Notes: generated by a model from the sequence alone, not told the origin. Numbered from the stretch's first letter, positions 25,590-37,322 are shown. The stretch: 64,000 bases of DNA from Morella rubra (GCA_003952965.2 CM025854.1:28593364-28657363); one strand, 5' to 3'. Numbers and translations: made by a program.

Positions 25590-26613
25590 CAATTCAGACG
25601 TTTGGATCCTCACCTAGACGAGTTTTTCCTTAATTGCCTTAAGGCTTACACTAGTCATTGTCTTCTGAAGTTGCTGCGGCTTTTGCATCTAGTCCGAACT
25701 CCGACGAAAACAATTGCTACACATTTTAGAAAACAAGTTTAAAAACAAGAGTGAGTCGTCATAAAAACGACGCCGTCTCAAGTTTCCACACGGTACTTGT
25801 GGATTTGGAGTACCGAGCATGATTTCCGGAACATAACTTGAGCCTACAAACAAAACCCAGCCGTTTGATCCGGAGATTTACGGAGACTAAAAACAATCGC
25901 ACGGCCAATATTTGCGGTTTCAGGTTTCCCATCCGGAAAAGAGAGCAAGCAGAGCGTTATTCGCGTCCTCCCATTGCCTTCCGTCCGTGGCGGCCTCCTC
26001 TCGTCCTTCAACGAACTCCCTTACACTTTTCACTCCGGCTCTGTTCTTCTACAGACCACCATATCAGAGGTAAACCTGAGCACCCAAAATTTCTGTATAT
26101 TTCTCTGGCATTTTTTCACCATCCAGAAGAATAAAAGAGAGAGAAAAGAAAGCTGGTATAAAATATTTGCCCCCGGTCTTTTCTGGCAAATGGTTATTGG
26201 AGGAAGCTGTTTGTTCTAATTTGGTAGTGGAATGAATTTTTTAACCAATTTACTTAAGAAGCTTCTTTTACTTCTGGTTCCCTGTTTCCCCTTGTAATTT
26301 GCTCCTACTTCTTAGCTCAGAGCAGTATAACTACGTGCTTTCTAAGTACTGAACGCCCAAGTGAATACTTGAGACTTATAAGAACTTAACTTCTTCAAAT
26401 GTGGTATTTTTGTCGGTAAATGGGTTTTCCACTTAGATAAATTAATGCCAATAAGTTGTTTGTTCAATGCCCGTAATAGTAGTTTGACTTATAAGCACAG
26501 AAATTGTGCGTAGGAGAGTATTTCGAGAATCGAGTGGGAATGAGAATGAAAGGGCATCCATTTCTTACTTTGATCGAGTTTTAAGCCTGTCAGAACAGAG
26601 GTGGCAAAATAAG
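25590..26613. promoter_or_regulatory. Shared upstream region of the divergent PPR and FAR1-related genes
   Basis: The PPR ATG (25589, minus) and the FAR1-related ATG (26614, plus) are about 1.0 kb apart. On the plus side a 5' UTR intron is plausible from a donor at 26070-26071 (CAGAG followed by GTAAAC) to an acceptor ending at 26513 (TGCGTAG). If so, only a few hundred base pairs separate the two transcription starts. Splicing here is inferred from signals alone. Confidence 0.45.
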
Positions 26614-29600
26614 ATGGAGGAAGGGCCACGTGGTGAAGCTGAAGAACCGGTGGACTCTTATGTGGCTTTGGAAGAAGGCGATGAGTGTTGCGTTGCTGAG
26701 GAGGATGCTGAAGCTCCAATGGTATTGGATGATGCAAAGGAGGATTACGTGAATTTTGAAAATTCTCAGAGTTTAGTGGGTGGGGTTGCGGAGCCCGTGG
26801 TGGGGATGGAGTTTCCTTCAGAAGATGATGCGAGGAACTTCTACAATGCTTATGCTAAACAAACAGGTTTTAGTATTCGTGTGAACTCATATTATCGTTC
26901 AAAGAAAGATAACTCAATTATATCTCGTGAGTTTTGTTGTTCTAAAGAAGGGTTCCGTAGAGAGAGGCGCGCTAAAAAGATAGATTTGGGTGATGCAACA
27001 AAAAGGAGGCGTGCTAGACCTATCACAAGGGAAGGTTGCAAAGCATTGATGACTGTAAGAAGACGAGATGATGGGAAATGGTTTGTGGCGAAACTAGAGA
27101 AAACCCATAACCATGAGCTAGTAACTCCAGCTATGCGGCATTTTCTTAGGTCGCATAAGCAGGCGTGTGATCCCAGTAAAAGTTCAAGTAATTCTTTCGG
27201 TTCTCCTGGAGTGGATTTAGATAGTCCTTTGAATGTCTTGGCTGAAGATTCCAACAGTTTTGGCCAAATGGTATTTGCCGCGCAGAATAGTGTCAATTAC
27301 ATTGGAAAGGGAAGGTTAAGCACTTTTGGGATGGATGCACAAAGTCTGCTTGGCTTTTTTAAGGTTATGCAGGCCAGCGATCCTGCATTTTATTATGCAA
27401 TACAGGTTGATGAAGAAGATCGGCTAAGTAGCGTTTTCTGGGTTGACACAAGATCAAGAATTGCTTATAATTCCTTCTCTGATGTTGTAGCCTTTGATAC
27501 TACTTATCAAGCAAATCAATATAAAATGCCAATTTGCACCTTTTACCGGAGTGAATCATCATAAGCAGTCAGTGCATGTTTGGATGTGCATGCTGCAATT
27601 GCTTCAGATGAGACGGAATCCACATTCATTTGGCTTTTTACAACTTGGCTGGAGGCAATGTCTGGCCAGCAACCTGGCTTAATTATAACGGACTATGATT
27701 CAGCTATACGTAGGGCAGTAGAACAGGTTTTTTCCCGGTCAAAGCACAGGTATTGCAAGTGGCATATTGGGAGCAAAATGCCTAGGGAGATGGGACATAC
27801 ATATAGCTCACTACCAAGAACATTTCAAGTAGAATTTGATAGGTGCGTCAACAGGAGTGAGACACCTGAGGAATTTGAATCTGCTTGGCCAATGCTTCTT
27901 GATAAGTACAATCTTAGAGGAAATGAGTGGCTTCAATCACTTTATATTGACCGCAAATTGTGGGTGCCAACATATGTAAGAGACACGTTCTTTGCAGGGA
28001 TGTATGCTACCCAGCGAAGTACATGTGTGAGCTCACTTTTTGATGGCTATGTGAATGCTGAAGGACTACCTTACAAGAATGGTCGCAGAGCAATATGAGA
28101 ATGGCCTTAGATGATCGATATGAGAAAGAAGCAAGGGCAGAGTTTGATGCAACAAAAAGGAGGCGTGCTAGACCTATCACAAGGGAAGGTTGCAAAGCAT
28201 TGATGACTGTAAGAAGACGAGATGATGGGAAATGGTTTGTGGCGAAACTAGAGAAAACCCATAACCATGAGCTAGTAACTCCAGCTATGCGGCATTTTCT
28301 TAGGTCGCATAAGCAGGCGTGTGATCCCAGTAAAAGTTCAAGTAATTCTTTCGGTTCTCCTGGAGTGGATTTAGATAGTCCTTTGAATGTCTTGGCTGAA
28401 GATTCCAACAGTTTTGGCCAAATGGTATTTGCCGCGCAGAATAGTGTCAATTACATTGGAAAGGGAAGGTTAAGCACTTTTGGGATGGATGCACAAAGTC
28501 TGCTTGGCTTTTTTAAGGTTATGCAGGCCAGCGATCCTGCATTTTATTATGCAATACAGGTTGATGAAGAAGATCGGCTAAGTAGCGTTTTCTGGGTTGA
28601 CACAAGATCAAGAATTGCTTATAATTCCTTCTCTGATGTTGTAGCCTTTGATACTACTTATCAAGCAAATCAATATAAAATGCCATTTGCACCTTTTACC
28701 GGAGTGAATCATCATAAGCAGTCAGTGCTGTTTGGATGTGCATTGCTTGCAGATGAGACGGAATCCACATTCATTTGGCTTTTTACAACTTGGCTGGAGG
28801 CAATGTCTGGCCAGCAACCTGGCTTAATTATAACGGACTATGATTCAGCTATACGTAGGGCAGTAGAACAGGTTTTTTCCCGGTCAAAGCACAGGTATTG
28901 CAAGTGGCATATTGGGAGCAAAATGCCTAGGGAGATGGGACATACATATAGCTCACTACCAAGAACATTTCAAGTAGAATTTGATAGGTGCGTCAACAGG
29001 AGTGAGACACCTGAGGAATTTGAATCTGCTTGGCCAATGCTTCTTGATAAGTACAATCTTAGAGGAAATGAGTGGCTTCAATCACTTTATATTGACCGCA
29101 AATTGTGGGTGCCAACATATGTAAGAGACACGTTCTTTGCAGGGATGTATGCTACCCAGCGAAGTACATGTGTGAGCTCACTTTTTGATGGCTATGTGAA
29201 TGCAAGGACTACCTTACAAGAATTCGCAGAGCAATATGAGAAGGCCTTAGATGATCGATATGAGAAAGAAGCAAGGGCAGAGTTTGAGACCTTTTATACT
29301 AAATCCATTCTAAAGACACCGCTTCCCATGGAAAAGCAAGCAGCAGACATTTACACAAGAAAGATATTTACCGTATTTCAAGATGAAGTATTTGAATCTC
29401 TTGCACTTGCTGTGAAATTCAGTGGAGAGGATGGAGGAACCAATACATACGAGGTAGCCAGATTTGATGAAGAACAAAAAGTTCACTTTGTTTGTATTAA
29501 TATAGCTGAGCACGTAGCTAGTTGTAGTTGCAAGATGTTTGAGTTTGAAGGGATCCTTTGCCGTCACGTGCTTGGGGTTTTTAAAGCAAAGAATGTCTTT

Positions 29601-30253
29601 ATGCTTCCACAGCATTATATCTTGAAAAGATGGACAAGAAATGCCAAGGATGAGGCCATTCTCGTTGCTCAGGCCAGTGGTGAGACACAAGGTAATTCTC
29701 AGAAAAGCAAGAACTTGCAGTACAATATTTTGTATCAGGAAGCCATTAAATGTGCAGATGAAGGGATGGCATGTGACCACTGTTTTAAAGTGGCATTGGA
29801 TGCCTTAAGAGAGGCCAGGATCAAAATTGTTGATGCAAAGAAAAATGCCATCAAGGTAACTAAAGTGGAAACCATGGCCAGCACAAGTTATCAAGGTGAG
29901 AACACCACAATTGCCAGTCAGGTTGACAGTTCATCAGCACTACTAACTTCCCTTGAACACCAGAAAATGAAAACAGGAGAATCGTTAAGGGAAAATAATG
30001 TATTAGCATCAGAGCAATCATCAAACGTAGTTACGCTCTGCACTAATTGTAAGGGCCCTGGCCATGACAGTAATGCTTGCTTGTGGTTGAAGGAGTCATG
30101 CCAACTCACTTCCATGGTAAGATAATTTCATTCAAATGGATGTCACTTAATGGTAAGTATCTATATCTTGTTCCAATCATGTACAGACTTGTTTCTCTTT
30201 TGTAGGATGATCAAAATCAGAAAATTGCCTATACGACAGTCCGTCCGGAATAG
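26614..30253 (+). CDS. FAR1-RELATED SEQUENCE (FRS) protein, interrupted by a tandem duplication
   Basis: Transcription factor of the FHY3/FAR1 family, descended from Mutator-like transposases. The ATG at 26614 (MEEGPRGEAEEPVDSY) is preferred; the frame upstream opens only with a GTG. Domains in order: FAR1 DNA-binding domain (FYNAYAKQTGFSIRV to KTHNHELV), MULE transposase-like domain (VAFDTTYQANQY, LIITDYDSAIRRAV), SWIM zinc finger CSCKMFEFEGILCRHVL, and a C-terminal CCHC knuckle (30039-30080). As given, the frame breaks at 27564 and restarts at 28095 because 26992-28145 is an indel-damaged extra copy of 28146-29285. Skipping the damaged copy leaves one continuous frame of about 780 residues. 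After TCCATG at 30116 there is a donor, and an acceptor at 30205 opens a short last exon (30206-30253) ending in VRPE and TAG; reading through instead stops at 30125. The exact FRS member is not assignable from sequence alone. Confidence 0.88.
26992..29285. repeat. Tandem duplication of 1.15 kb inside the FRS coding region
   Basis: Unit 1 is 26992-28145 (1154 bp), unit 2 is 28146-29285 (1140 bp). The 14-bp difference is fully explained by three indel clusters in unit 1, near 27532 (+1), 27568-27610 (+8) and 28057-28105 (+5). I see no other differences by eye. Unit 2 keeps the reading frame; unit 1 does not. Confidence 0.96.
27565..28145 (+). pseudogene. Frame-broken part of the extra FRS copy
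   Basis: This corresponds to the MULE-domain segment repeated intact at about 28714-29285. Relative to that copy it carries small insertions that shift the frame at its left and right ends. A 172-residue open frame (27580-28098) survives in between and would be mistaken for a separate gene. It should not be annotated as one. Confidence 0.85.
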
Positions 30254-32757
30254 GAGTCAGCATTCTTCCGAACTCGAATCTTTAGGTGTTGTCCATAGTT
30301 ATTGAACATGTCAGCCTCCTTTTCTTTCAGTGTTAACTAAAGCTATTATACGAATGTGAATTTTGTAACTTTGTCTGTTTTGATTGTGTTCTTTCTCCGA
30401 ATCTGAAACGTTCAACGTTTTGTCTTCTGCCCCTGCAGTGTGGGGCTTTGCATAAAAAGACAACTAGAAGGTTAACTGTGTTATTCCTTTGCCCTTGCAA
30501 ACTGTGGAAGGCTATTTGAATCTATTCTTAAACCAATGTGCATCTGAGGTGCAGAGTCCGGCCGTCTTGGTCGCATTTCTTTTAGTGTTTTTTTTTTTTT
30601 GCCTGTTTTTCAGCAATTACCCTCTTTTGTCCCTCTTGTGGTTTGGTCAGGTTATGTGTCTTTTTATGTTCATCCTTTTGATAGACCCCCACCCCCAACC
30701 ACATTCCTTTTTTCTTTTTCCACTTGTCTTTGGCAACATACAGCAACATGGTTCCCAGTTCTACTGTCATAATGGTAATTTGGTACTTTCCCATATGGTT
30801 TACTTGCTTGCTGGTTAAAATTCTGCTGATTCCTCATATTTACTTTGAAGATGTCATGATTTAGTTGTCTGTTTTAGTAGCCAAGAGATTGAGGAACGAA
30901 CTCTCTAGACTTTTGCTATTGTCATCCGATGAACCATACATATTAATGCTGCTTTATGGCATGATAATACTTTTTGCGTGGTTACGGATAAATTTGTGAT
31001 TTTACTTGGGTCCTTTGAATTTGCTATTTCTTCTCGAGCTTGTTAACTTCACCATAAAAGCCCAAATACATACGAAATCATACTAATCTCTTGATGTATC
31101 CCTCATTCCGATGTTGAGGTATTGTCTTCAAGCATCTCATCTCTATCTGAATCATTTTGTATAATATTGAAGTTCCTTACGAGTCGCTAAATTAATTTTG
31201 AAAAACTTTTTAATCTTTTTAACACTTCAACCAAACTTATCTAAACTTTTCGGATAGAAAAATATAAAAAAATTTAAATTTGACACAAAATTTTGCCCAC
31301 ACTAAAGACCAATTTCTCCACAAGTTTTAGAAATTCTTCCGTGGAAAGTTTGTGTAGATTGGATTTTCAAGAACAAGTGATGAAGAGTGATACCGGGATT
31401 AACTGGTGAAAGCGCGGGATACCTCGTGAGCACTTCGAGATGGTTAGAATGCTTTGGAAGAAATGGAACCTCGGATTAAGATGATTGCCCAGGATAGATG
31501 GATACCTTGGGATATTTGTGAAAAGGTCAGAAAAGTATATGAGTAGCTCGGGATGTTTGTGAGAATGTCAGGAAACACTCGGGAACAGACTTTAACTCAC
31601 ACACTCGGATAGATAAGCTCACACTCAAGTAGAACACAAAGGGATACAAAAATCACTATCCAATGTAATCAATCACAGAATATAGAGCAAGAACTCGCTA
31701 CCTACTGGAATCCATTGAAGGATAATAGTTTGTAGAAAAAATCCTTATTCAAAATAACCTAAGGCTCAAGTTGTTTAGCTCAAGTTGTATAAACACTCAA
31801 ATCTATATGTTTCCATTACAAGAAAAGGATTTAAATAGCAAAGCTTGGAACAACCCTCTAAGCATGAGTAAATGAGAAATATAACTTCTAAAATATTAAT
31901 TGAGACTTAAGAAACATAAAAGACACTTAGAGAAATGAAAAGACATATTGAAAATCTAAAAGAATAAACTAAAATAGCAAAATCGTCTAAAATTTGATAG
32001 ACCTCGTAACTAGTTGACAGCCTGACTACCTTGGGATAATTTTACCATAATTTTGTCTAGAAAACTCTAAATTGTACGCCGTTTAATGCGTTGTAAACTA
32101 GACTCACAAAGCTTTCCAACAAGTCATAATTCGAACACAGAATCTTGGTAAATCATTTCAGACATTAATTTCAATCACGAACATTTAGTACTGAACACAC
32201 TCATGTCAAAGAGATCGATATTTGAAGAAACTGGCTGGAGAATAAGGAAGACTTGAAATGAGGCGTTAATATCTCACGTCGTCGTCTAAGGAAGACTTGA
32301 AATGGGGCGTTAATATCTCACGTCGTCGTCTAAGGAAGACTTGAAATGGGGCGTTAATATCTCACGTCGTCGTCGGCTCTCTCAATGTCTAAATGTCACC
32401 CATCATTGACTTCAAGAAATCGTAATAACTATCTTTAATCCCTTTACATCCATACAATTGCTACAAACACTTACCTCTTCGAAAGCCAAAATCATTCCAA
32501 ATAATTTGAATTTGAATGTGATGAATCAGACAATCAGTAAACATCCAAAATTTCAGGAGCAGGTCGCAAGTTACATTGACCAACATCAAAAGTCAGAACC
32601 CAATTCGAGAGTGGCGAGTAAAGGCTACAAATGCAACAGAAGCAAACCCTAATTACATACACCTCCTTCGCAATGGGTTCTTGATCAGGCTAAACAGAAC
32701 ACCAAAGTGGAAGACAGAAGCCAAATGAGCATATAGATGGTCTTTTTATGTCACAAT
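30254..32757. other. Intergenic between FRS and BAG8 (convergent genes)
   Basis: The first several hundred bases are FRS 3' UTR and flank, with a 12-T run near 30589. From about 31250 to 32400 the sequence is AT-rich non-coding DNA with the feel of a degenerate transposable element, but I find no inverted ends, LTRs or target-site duplications that define one. It ends in three tandem 44-bp units (32243-32374). Confidence 0.5.
32243..32374. repeat. Three tandem copies of a 44-bp unit
   Basis: Starts of taaggaagacttgaaatg at 32243, 32287 and 32331 give an exact 44-bp period. Copies 2 and 3 are identical; copy 1 differs by one substitution (gaggcg for gggg cg). Each unit contains cacgtcgtcgtc. 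There are no spacers of unique sequence, so it is an ordinary minisatellite and not a CRISPR-like array. Confidence 0.95.
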
Positions 32758-34280
32758 CTACAGGGACTTCCTATTTTTCATCAAAGCAGCTTTAGACTCC
32801 ATCTTCAAAGGCAAAGGAGCAGAGAATACATAATCCCCATTTCCACCCTGAACATGCCCTCTAATTTTATAACTACCTTGACTTCTCAATATCCTTCCAC
32901 AATTTCTTTCCCCATCACTGCTCTGTGGTGATGCTCCAGTCTCCAAGTGTGCCTCCTCATCTTCCTGGGTGCCCTGGGGAAAACCCTTAACTTCTTCAAG
33001 TTCGGTGTTAAGATTTTCCACTAGCATTGCCTGATCATCACTGGAAACATTCTCATCCGAACAATTACCATCCCCACTTGAAACTGGCTCGCTGGTGTTG
33101 CCAAAAACCCTGTACACATTCCCATCTTCTGCAAAAGTCACGCTTTTCTTCACCCTAGATTGAACCCCATTCCTTTTCACCAAAGCCCCAGTTCTAATTT
33201 GCCTATTTTTTCCATGAATGACAGCTCTAGGAGGGTTTTCCTCATCATCATCACTCACTTGCTGTAACCCCTCAAGCTCCAGATCTTCCTCATCATTTTG
33301 AGAAATGCTAGAAAACCCACTAATCCTTTCAAGTCTGGCCTTCAATTGCTCTATCATTTCCCTTTGGGCACTCAAACTTGTACTCTTGGTGTTCAAGACC
33401 CCAGATTTGTTACCATTAGGACGACCAACAGTTGCACTCTTAACTGTTTTAAAGGAAAGCCCGTACCTTTTCGCAACCATCCCATCTACGAACTCCAAGA
33501 ACCGCAATATATCTCTGCTAATCGATTTCTTCCCATCCCTAATCAATGGATCCCCACTCTGAAAGCAAAACCCACATAAGTACAAATCTGGTTCGGAAAA
33601 AAAATATAGGGAAAAAAAGAGAGAGAGGAAAGTTTGAACTAAAAAAAAAATGTCCATGAATGATTTACCAGGATAGAGTCGAGCTGGAGAAGCAAACCCA
33701 CGGCTTTGTGGGAAATAGCGTCAAAATCAACGTGGGTCTGACTGGAAAGTGAGGATTTGAGAAAGTTGAAAGTGGACTTGATGACAGCGAGGTCTTTGAG
33801 CTGCCCAAGGGTTCTTGATCTGCGTACAAGGAAGGCACGGAAATGGGTTTGTATAACCCGAGCGGCCAAGTCTCTGAGAGAGTACGGAGGACACGAATAT
33901 GGAGATGGAGCAGAAGAAGCAGGGGAAAACAGGAGGAGAGAGGACTCAAGGGTATCGATGCGGCGAAGCAGAGAGGAGAGAAGAGAATTGGTCTCAGGGG
34001 TTTCTTGGAAGCGTGGGTTTTGAGATCGTCGTTGATGATGTTGGTACAGGTTTTGAGGGTGTAGATTGTGGGTGTTGAGTTTCGGCGATTGGGAATATGG
34101 ATCGTCATGATGGCTTGGTGGGGTGGATTGAAGAATGTGAGCAGCAAGGGCTTGGAGAAGTGGGTCTGGCAATGGTGGGGAAAGATGAGGTGGGTTGCAG
34201 CCGCAACAAGAGTTGCAGCAGCAGGTGGCGGTCGTGGTATTGGTTGTGGGAGGGCGACTTCGGTGGTGGTGACAGGCCAT
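32758..34280 (-). CDS. BAG8: BAG family molecular chaperone regulator 8-like
   Basis: Plant BAG-domain co-chaperone expected to bind Hsp70, with an IQ motif for calmodulin. Two exons (minus), 33669-34280 and 32758-33558, join in frame at SIL/SGDP to 470 residues. The ATG at 34280 opens MACHHHRSRPPTTNTTT, followed by an unusual Cys-rich patch (TCCCNSCCGC) and a Pro/His-rich region. The IQ-like motif ARVIQTHFRAFLVRRSR (about residues 139-155) runs directly into the BAG helices (LKDLAVIKSTFNFLKSSL to LRFLEFVDGMVAKR), which are split by the intron. The C-terminal 200 residues are acidic and low in structure (DEEDLELEGLQQVSDDDEE) with a KKSVTFAEDGNVYRV block typical of BAG8. A plastid location is annotated for the family, but the N-terminus here is not a classic transit peptide. 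Confidence 0.9.
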
Positions 34281-35380
34281 TTTGGTGGTGAGTTTGACAC
34301 AGATTCTGTGCAGTTTGAGGGTTTTGGTGCGTTGGGCTTTCTACCGATGGTCATCGGTCAAAGCTAAAGGATAAACTCATTCGGATTATCTGGCGATAAA
34401 AGCTGATGTCATCAGTCATGTTTATAAATTTTTAATAACTACGTATTTTGCAGGGTTTTTTTTTTTTTTTTTCGGATTCATTCAGCTAATCTTCCAGTCT
34501 TTTGAGATCTCCTGGCGGTGTGTTGGTGCACAGGCAAAGCTGATATCAATAATGCTCATAAAATTTTGCGCAACGAGGAATACGTTGGGTGGAAAACCCA
34601 TTGGAAATTTGGAATGGTATCGCGGGATTCATATATATTTCTGTTTGATTCAAACAATAAAAATTATTTCATAATTCAGGTGAGAGATTTAAACGTCAGA
34701 ATATAAATAATAAATTAGAAACTTCTTTAATTTACTGTATGAATTATATAGTAATTAAATTAATAGTTTGAATTTTACAACATTAAATATTTGATGTATA
34801 TCTCCTAAATTGGATCATAGAAGATCTCTGTCTATAGAAAAAGTATCAATTTAGAACAAAATATACGTCACTCATCTCTGGAGACATTAAAAGTGGAAAG
34901 CAATTGTTTGGGATTTATTAGTAGATGGGTTTGTAGCTTAGCAACTTCTAATGCCTGGAATATTGAAATCCACGACTATAGAGCCCAATCCTCTGTAAAG
35001 TCGTGAGAACATTAACATTCGCCGCACATGAATATGAACCCAAAAAAATCTTGCCCACCACACAGAAAGCCAAATGTACTGGCTGGGGCTGGGATCTAAG
35101 CCCAAGTTGAGCTGGGCTCAAGCTGGGCTCAATTTGGGTTCCGCACCTGCAAAGAAAATGAATAGTGAAGAGGGAGCTTTCCCTTCGGATCGACCTCCGA
35201 CATAACTGCAAATTAAAGAGATGGCTGGACTAATCGTTGTAACTTTCATCTTTGTTATCTTCGCCCTTCTAGTTCTAAATGTGGGTGAATTGATTTACGA
35301 ATCTTTTTAGCCGTCGGATATATCTAGTGCAGTATAATTAATTTAATTACTAGATTATTTTATTTTATTTATTTTGTTTG

Positions 35381-35596
35381 ATGGATCATTTATTTATTTC
35401 ACGTTGTAAATTAAGGTTTCTCTTATTCATGTTTTGCATGATGTATAACACGAAAGTAGTCATGGCGGGGATTAATCCAGAATGCTCGCTTTGCTTTGTT
35501 CCGAAGTGCACAAGACAAAATACAACGTGGCATGATAGATGCCTCAACTCGCTGCACTGTGAAAGGGATTGCAAAAAGTTGTTTTGGATGCATTAA
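35381..35596 (+). CDS. Possible small secreted cysteine-rich peptide (71 residues)
   Basis: I do not recognise a family. The frame starts at ATG 35381 (MDHLFISRCKLRF). A hydrophobic stretch at about residues 11-27 (LRFLLFMFCMMYNTKVV) could be a signal peptide cleaved near MAGINPEC. The predicted mature part has six cysteines spaced C-x2-C-x4-C-x10-C-x5-C-x3-C. Plant genomes carry many such unannotated peptides, but the frame is short, no intron or homologue supports it, and it lies in AT-rich DNA, so chance is a real alternative. Confidence 0.3.
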   Translation: MDHLFISRCKLRFLLFMFCMMYNTKVVMAGINPECSLCFVPKCTRQNTTWHDRCLNSLHCERDCKKLFWMH

Positions 35597-36867
35597 AAAT
35601 TACACATCGAAATGATGTTGATCAAGATATTACCAAAACAATTGACAAGTGGAGCAAAACCGCGGAAACCACAAAACAATGGGCAAATGGGGGACATGTG
35701 GTGTTGTACTTGTGGGGGAATTACATATTATATAAAAACAACAGAGCCAAGCGTAAACTTTAAAATGTTAAATTTGAATAAAAGGTGTTCTAGGTCTCTA
35801 ATGCAATCATTAAATTTTTAAATTTTATGATAAAGTTTCAAAATATTTGTTTTTGTTTTTATCTAGGCAGAATAATTGAGAAGGGAGAGGAAACCTACAC
35901 CTATCCTTCTCGCATTTATTCTTACAGCTGTTTGTTCTTCTTTTTTCTTTTTAAGAAAATACGACAGTAATTATAAAATTATATTAATAATCTTTACTTA
36001 GCTCGAATTACAAAAGAGATAAAATTTAAACCAAAATAAAGAAAAAAAATATAATTCAACATTGGTTGGCCTTGCAACTTACAAATTACAACTACCATAA
36101 ATATAATCATGTTAGTCCGAGTCTGGAGAATATATTTTTTATCCACAAATGAAATGGGTTTTCCTTGCCTCTATATTTGGAAGATGTATCTTATTTTACC
36201 ATTGTAACAGAGAAAAATAAGAGTGAATGGGATATTATATTTGGCATGTAGTTACTAGTTTTAATTTTTTTTAGGAGAAATCTTATGCAATAAGCTGCCA
36301 GAGTAAACCCACCTAACGAATAAGTAAATATCAAAAAGTTAGCGTAGAATCATCCACATCATTATGACTTTCACTTAAATTGATTACGATATTTACTAAT
36401 AAGAAATCGAACATGTAATATGTGTTCGTTCACATCACTGGTGCAGGCATGGGTCTATCTCCAATTTTTCAATATTAATCTTAAAAGACGACGAAAAAGT
36501 GTTCTTTTACTAGTAAGAACTAAGAAGAGGTTCTGTCCTTTGCCTAGCAGTACCACAATCGAATTTAATGAAATATCAATACCTTTCTACTCTTTGATAT
36601 AACGGAGATGTTTGGAAGTAAAAATTTCAGATTTTAAAAAATTATATTTTAATAAAATAATTTTTTTTTATTAAATCATCACTTTCCACTACAAATAAAT
36701 ATAAAAGAAATTTTAAAATCATATATCCCTTTAATTTTCCACTATCTTTGTTAATCCAAAATTTGTGCCACCCAAAATTTTTTTAGCATTCACGGTAGTC
36801 TGAATGACAGATATGCGTTTCATTCATGCCTCCCATTATTATCACCTCCATCCAGTTAAAATTGCTA

Positions 36868-37029
36868 CACGTGGACGGTCCGCAAATTTCACCTTGAAGC
36901 CATGAAATTTAAGCATATGTGAAACTGAGATGCTTACACGTGGGCGGTGGATATGAAGTTAGTAGTCGAGTATCTGTGGAAATCTTCTTTGGAAACAATG
37001 CTGGGATATAGTCAGAACCATTATATAAA
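36868..37029 (+). promoter_or_regulatory. PHS1 promoter elements: two G-boxes and a TATA-like site
   Basis: CACGTG occurs at 36868-36873 and 36937-36942, both in the context acacgtggncgg / acacgtgggcgg, which matches the ACGTGG/TC core of ABA-responsive elements. TATATAAA is at 37022-37029, about 290 bp before the PHS1 ATG, which would leave a 5' UTR of about 260 bases. Paired ABRE-like boxes upstream of a TATA box suggest abscisic-acid or light-linked control. This is inference from motifs only. Confidence 0.4.
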
Positions 37030-37322
37030 ACACAGACAACACAAGGTTTCAACAACTGATAGTGGACCACGGACAACTTGTGTCCGCCAAGTCGGCGGTT
37101 GTACTGATTTCAAAATAGTTTTACCGTAGGAAATAAATACTTATAAATTTAAATAATAGGCGGAGTGGATATTTGCTCGTGATTTTCTCATTTTCCAACG
37201 GACCTTTTATTAGATTCGGAGCGAGGGGAGAATGAGACTGTCAAAAGGATAAGAAGTCAGAGGGTCTCAGTATCAGTGTCTGTGCCACTGAACTCTCAGT
37301 CTGTGATCTTTGCGAGAACGCG

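Larger units (their letters stand above)
34281..37322. other. Divergent upstream region between BAG8 and PHS1
   Basis: AT-rich DNA of 3 kb. It includes a possible small cysteine-rich peptide gene (35381-35596) and, near PHS1, two G-boxes and a TATA-like site. The stretch 36600-36790 is rich in AAAATTT-type motifs and may be a decayed MITE, but its ends are not clear. Nothing else is supported. Confidence 0.55.

Noticed and set aside
27580..28098. A separate MULE-domain gene of 172 codons
   Set aside because: Its sequence is repeated intact in frame at about 28730-29230. It is part of the damaged extra copy of the FRS coding region.
29310..29780. 156-codon minus-strand frame
   Set aside because: It is antisense to the SWIM-domain part of the FRS gene, which has clear family motifs on the plus strand. 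Shadow frame.
26614..30253. Active Mutator-like transposon
   Set aside because: The MULE domain is part of a host FAR1-related protein. No long terminal inverted repeats or 9-bp target duplication were seen around it.
32243..32374. CRISPR-like array
   Set aside because: The 44-bp units are directly adjacent with no unique spacers and the DNA is plant nuclear. It is a minisatellite.
33665..34354. 229-codon minus-strand frame overlapping BAG8 exon 1
   Set aside because: It is the alternative frame of the Pro/His/Ser-rich BAG8 exon. The BAG8 frame has the IQ and BAG motifs and a correct splice phase.
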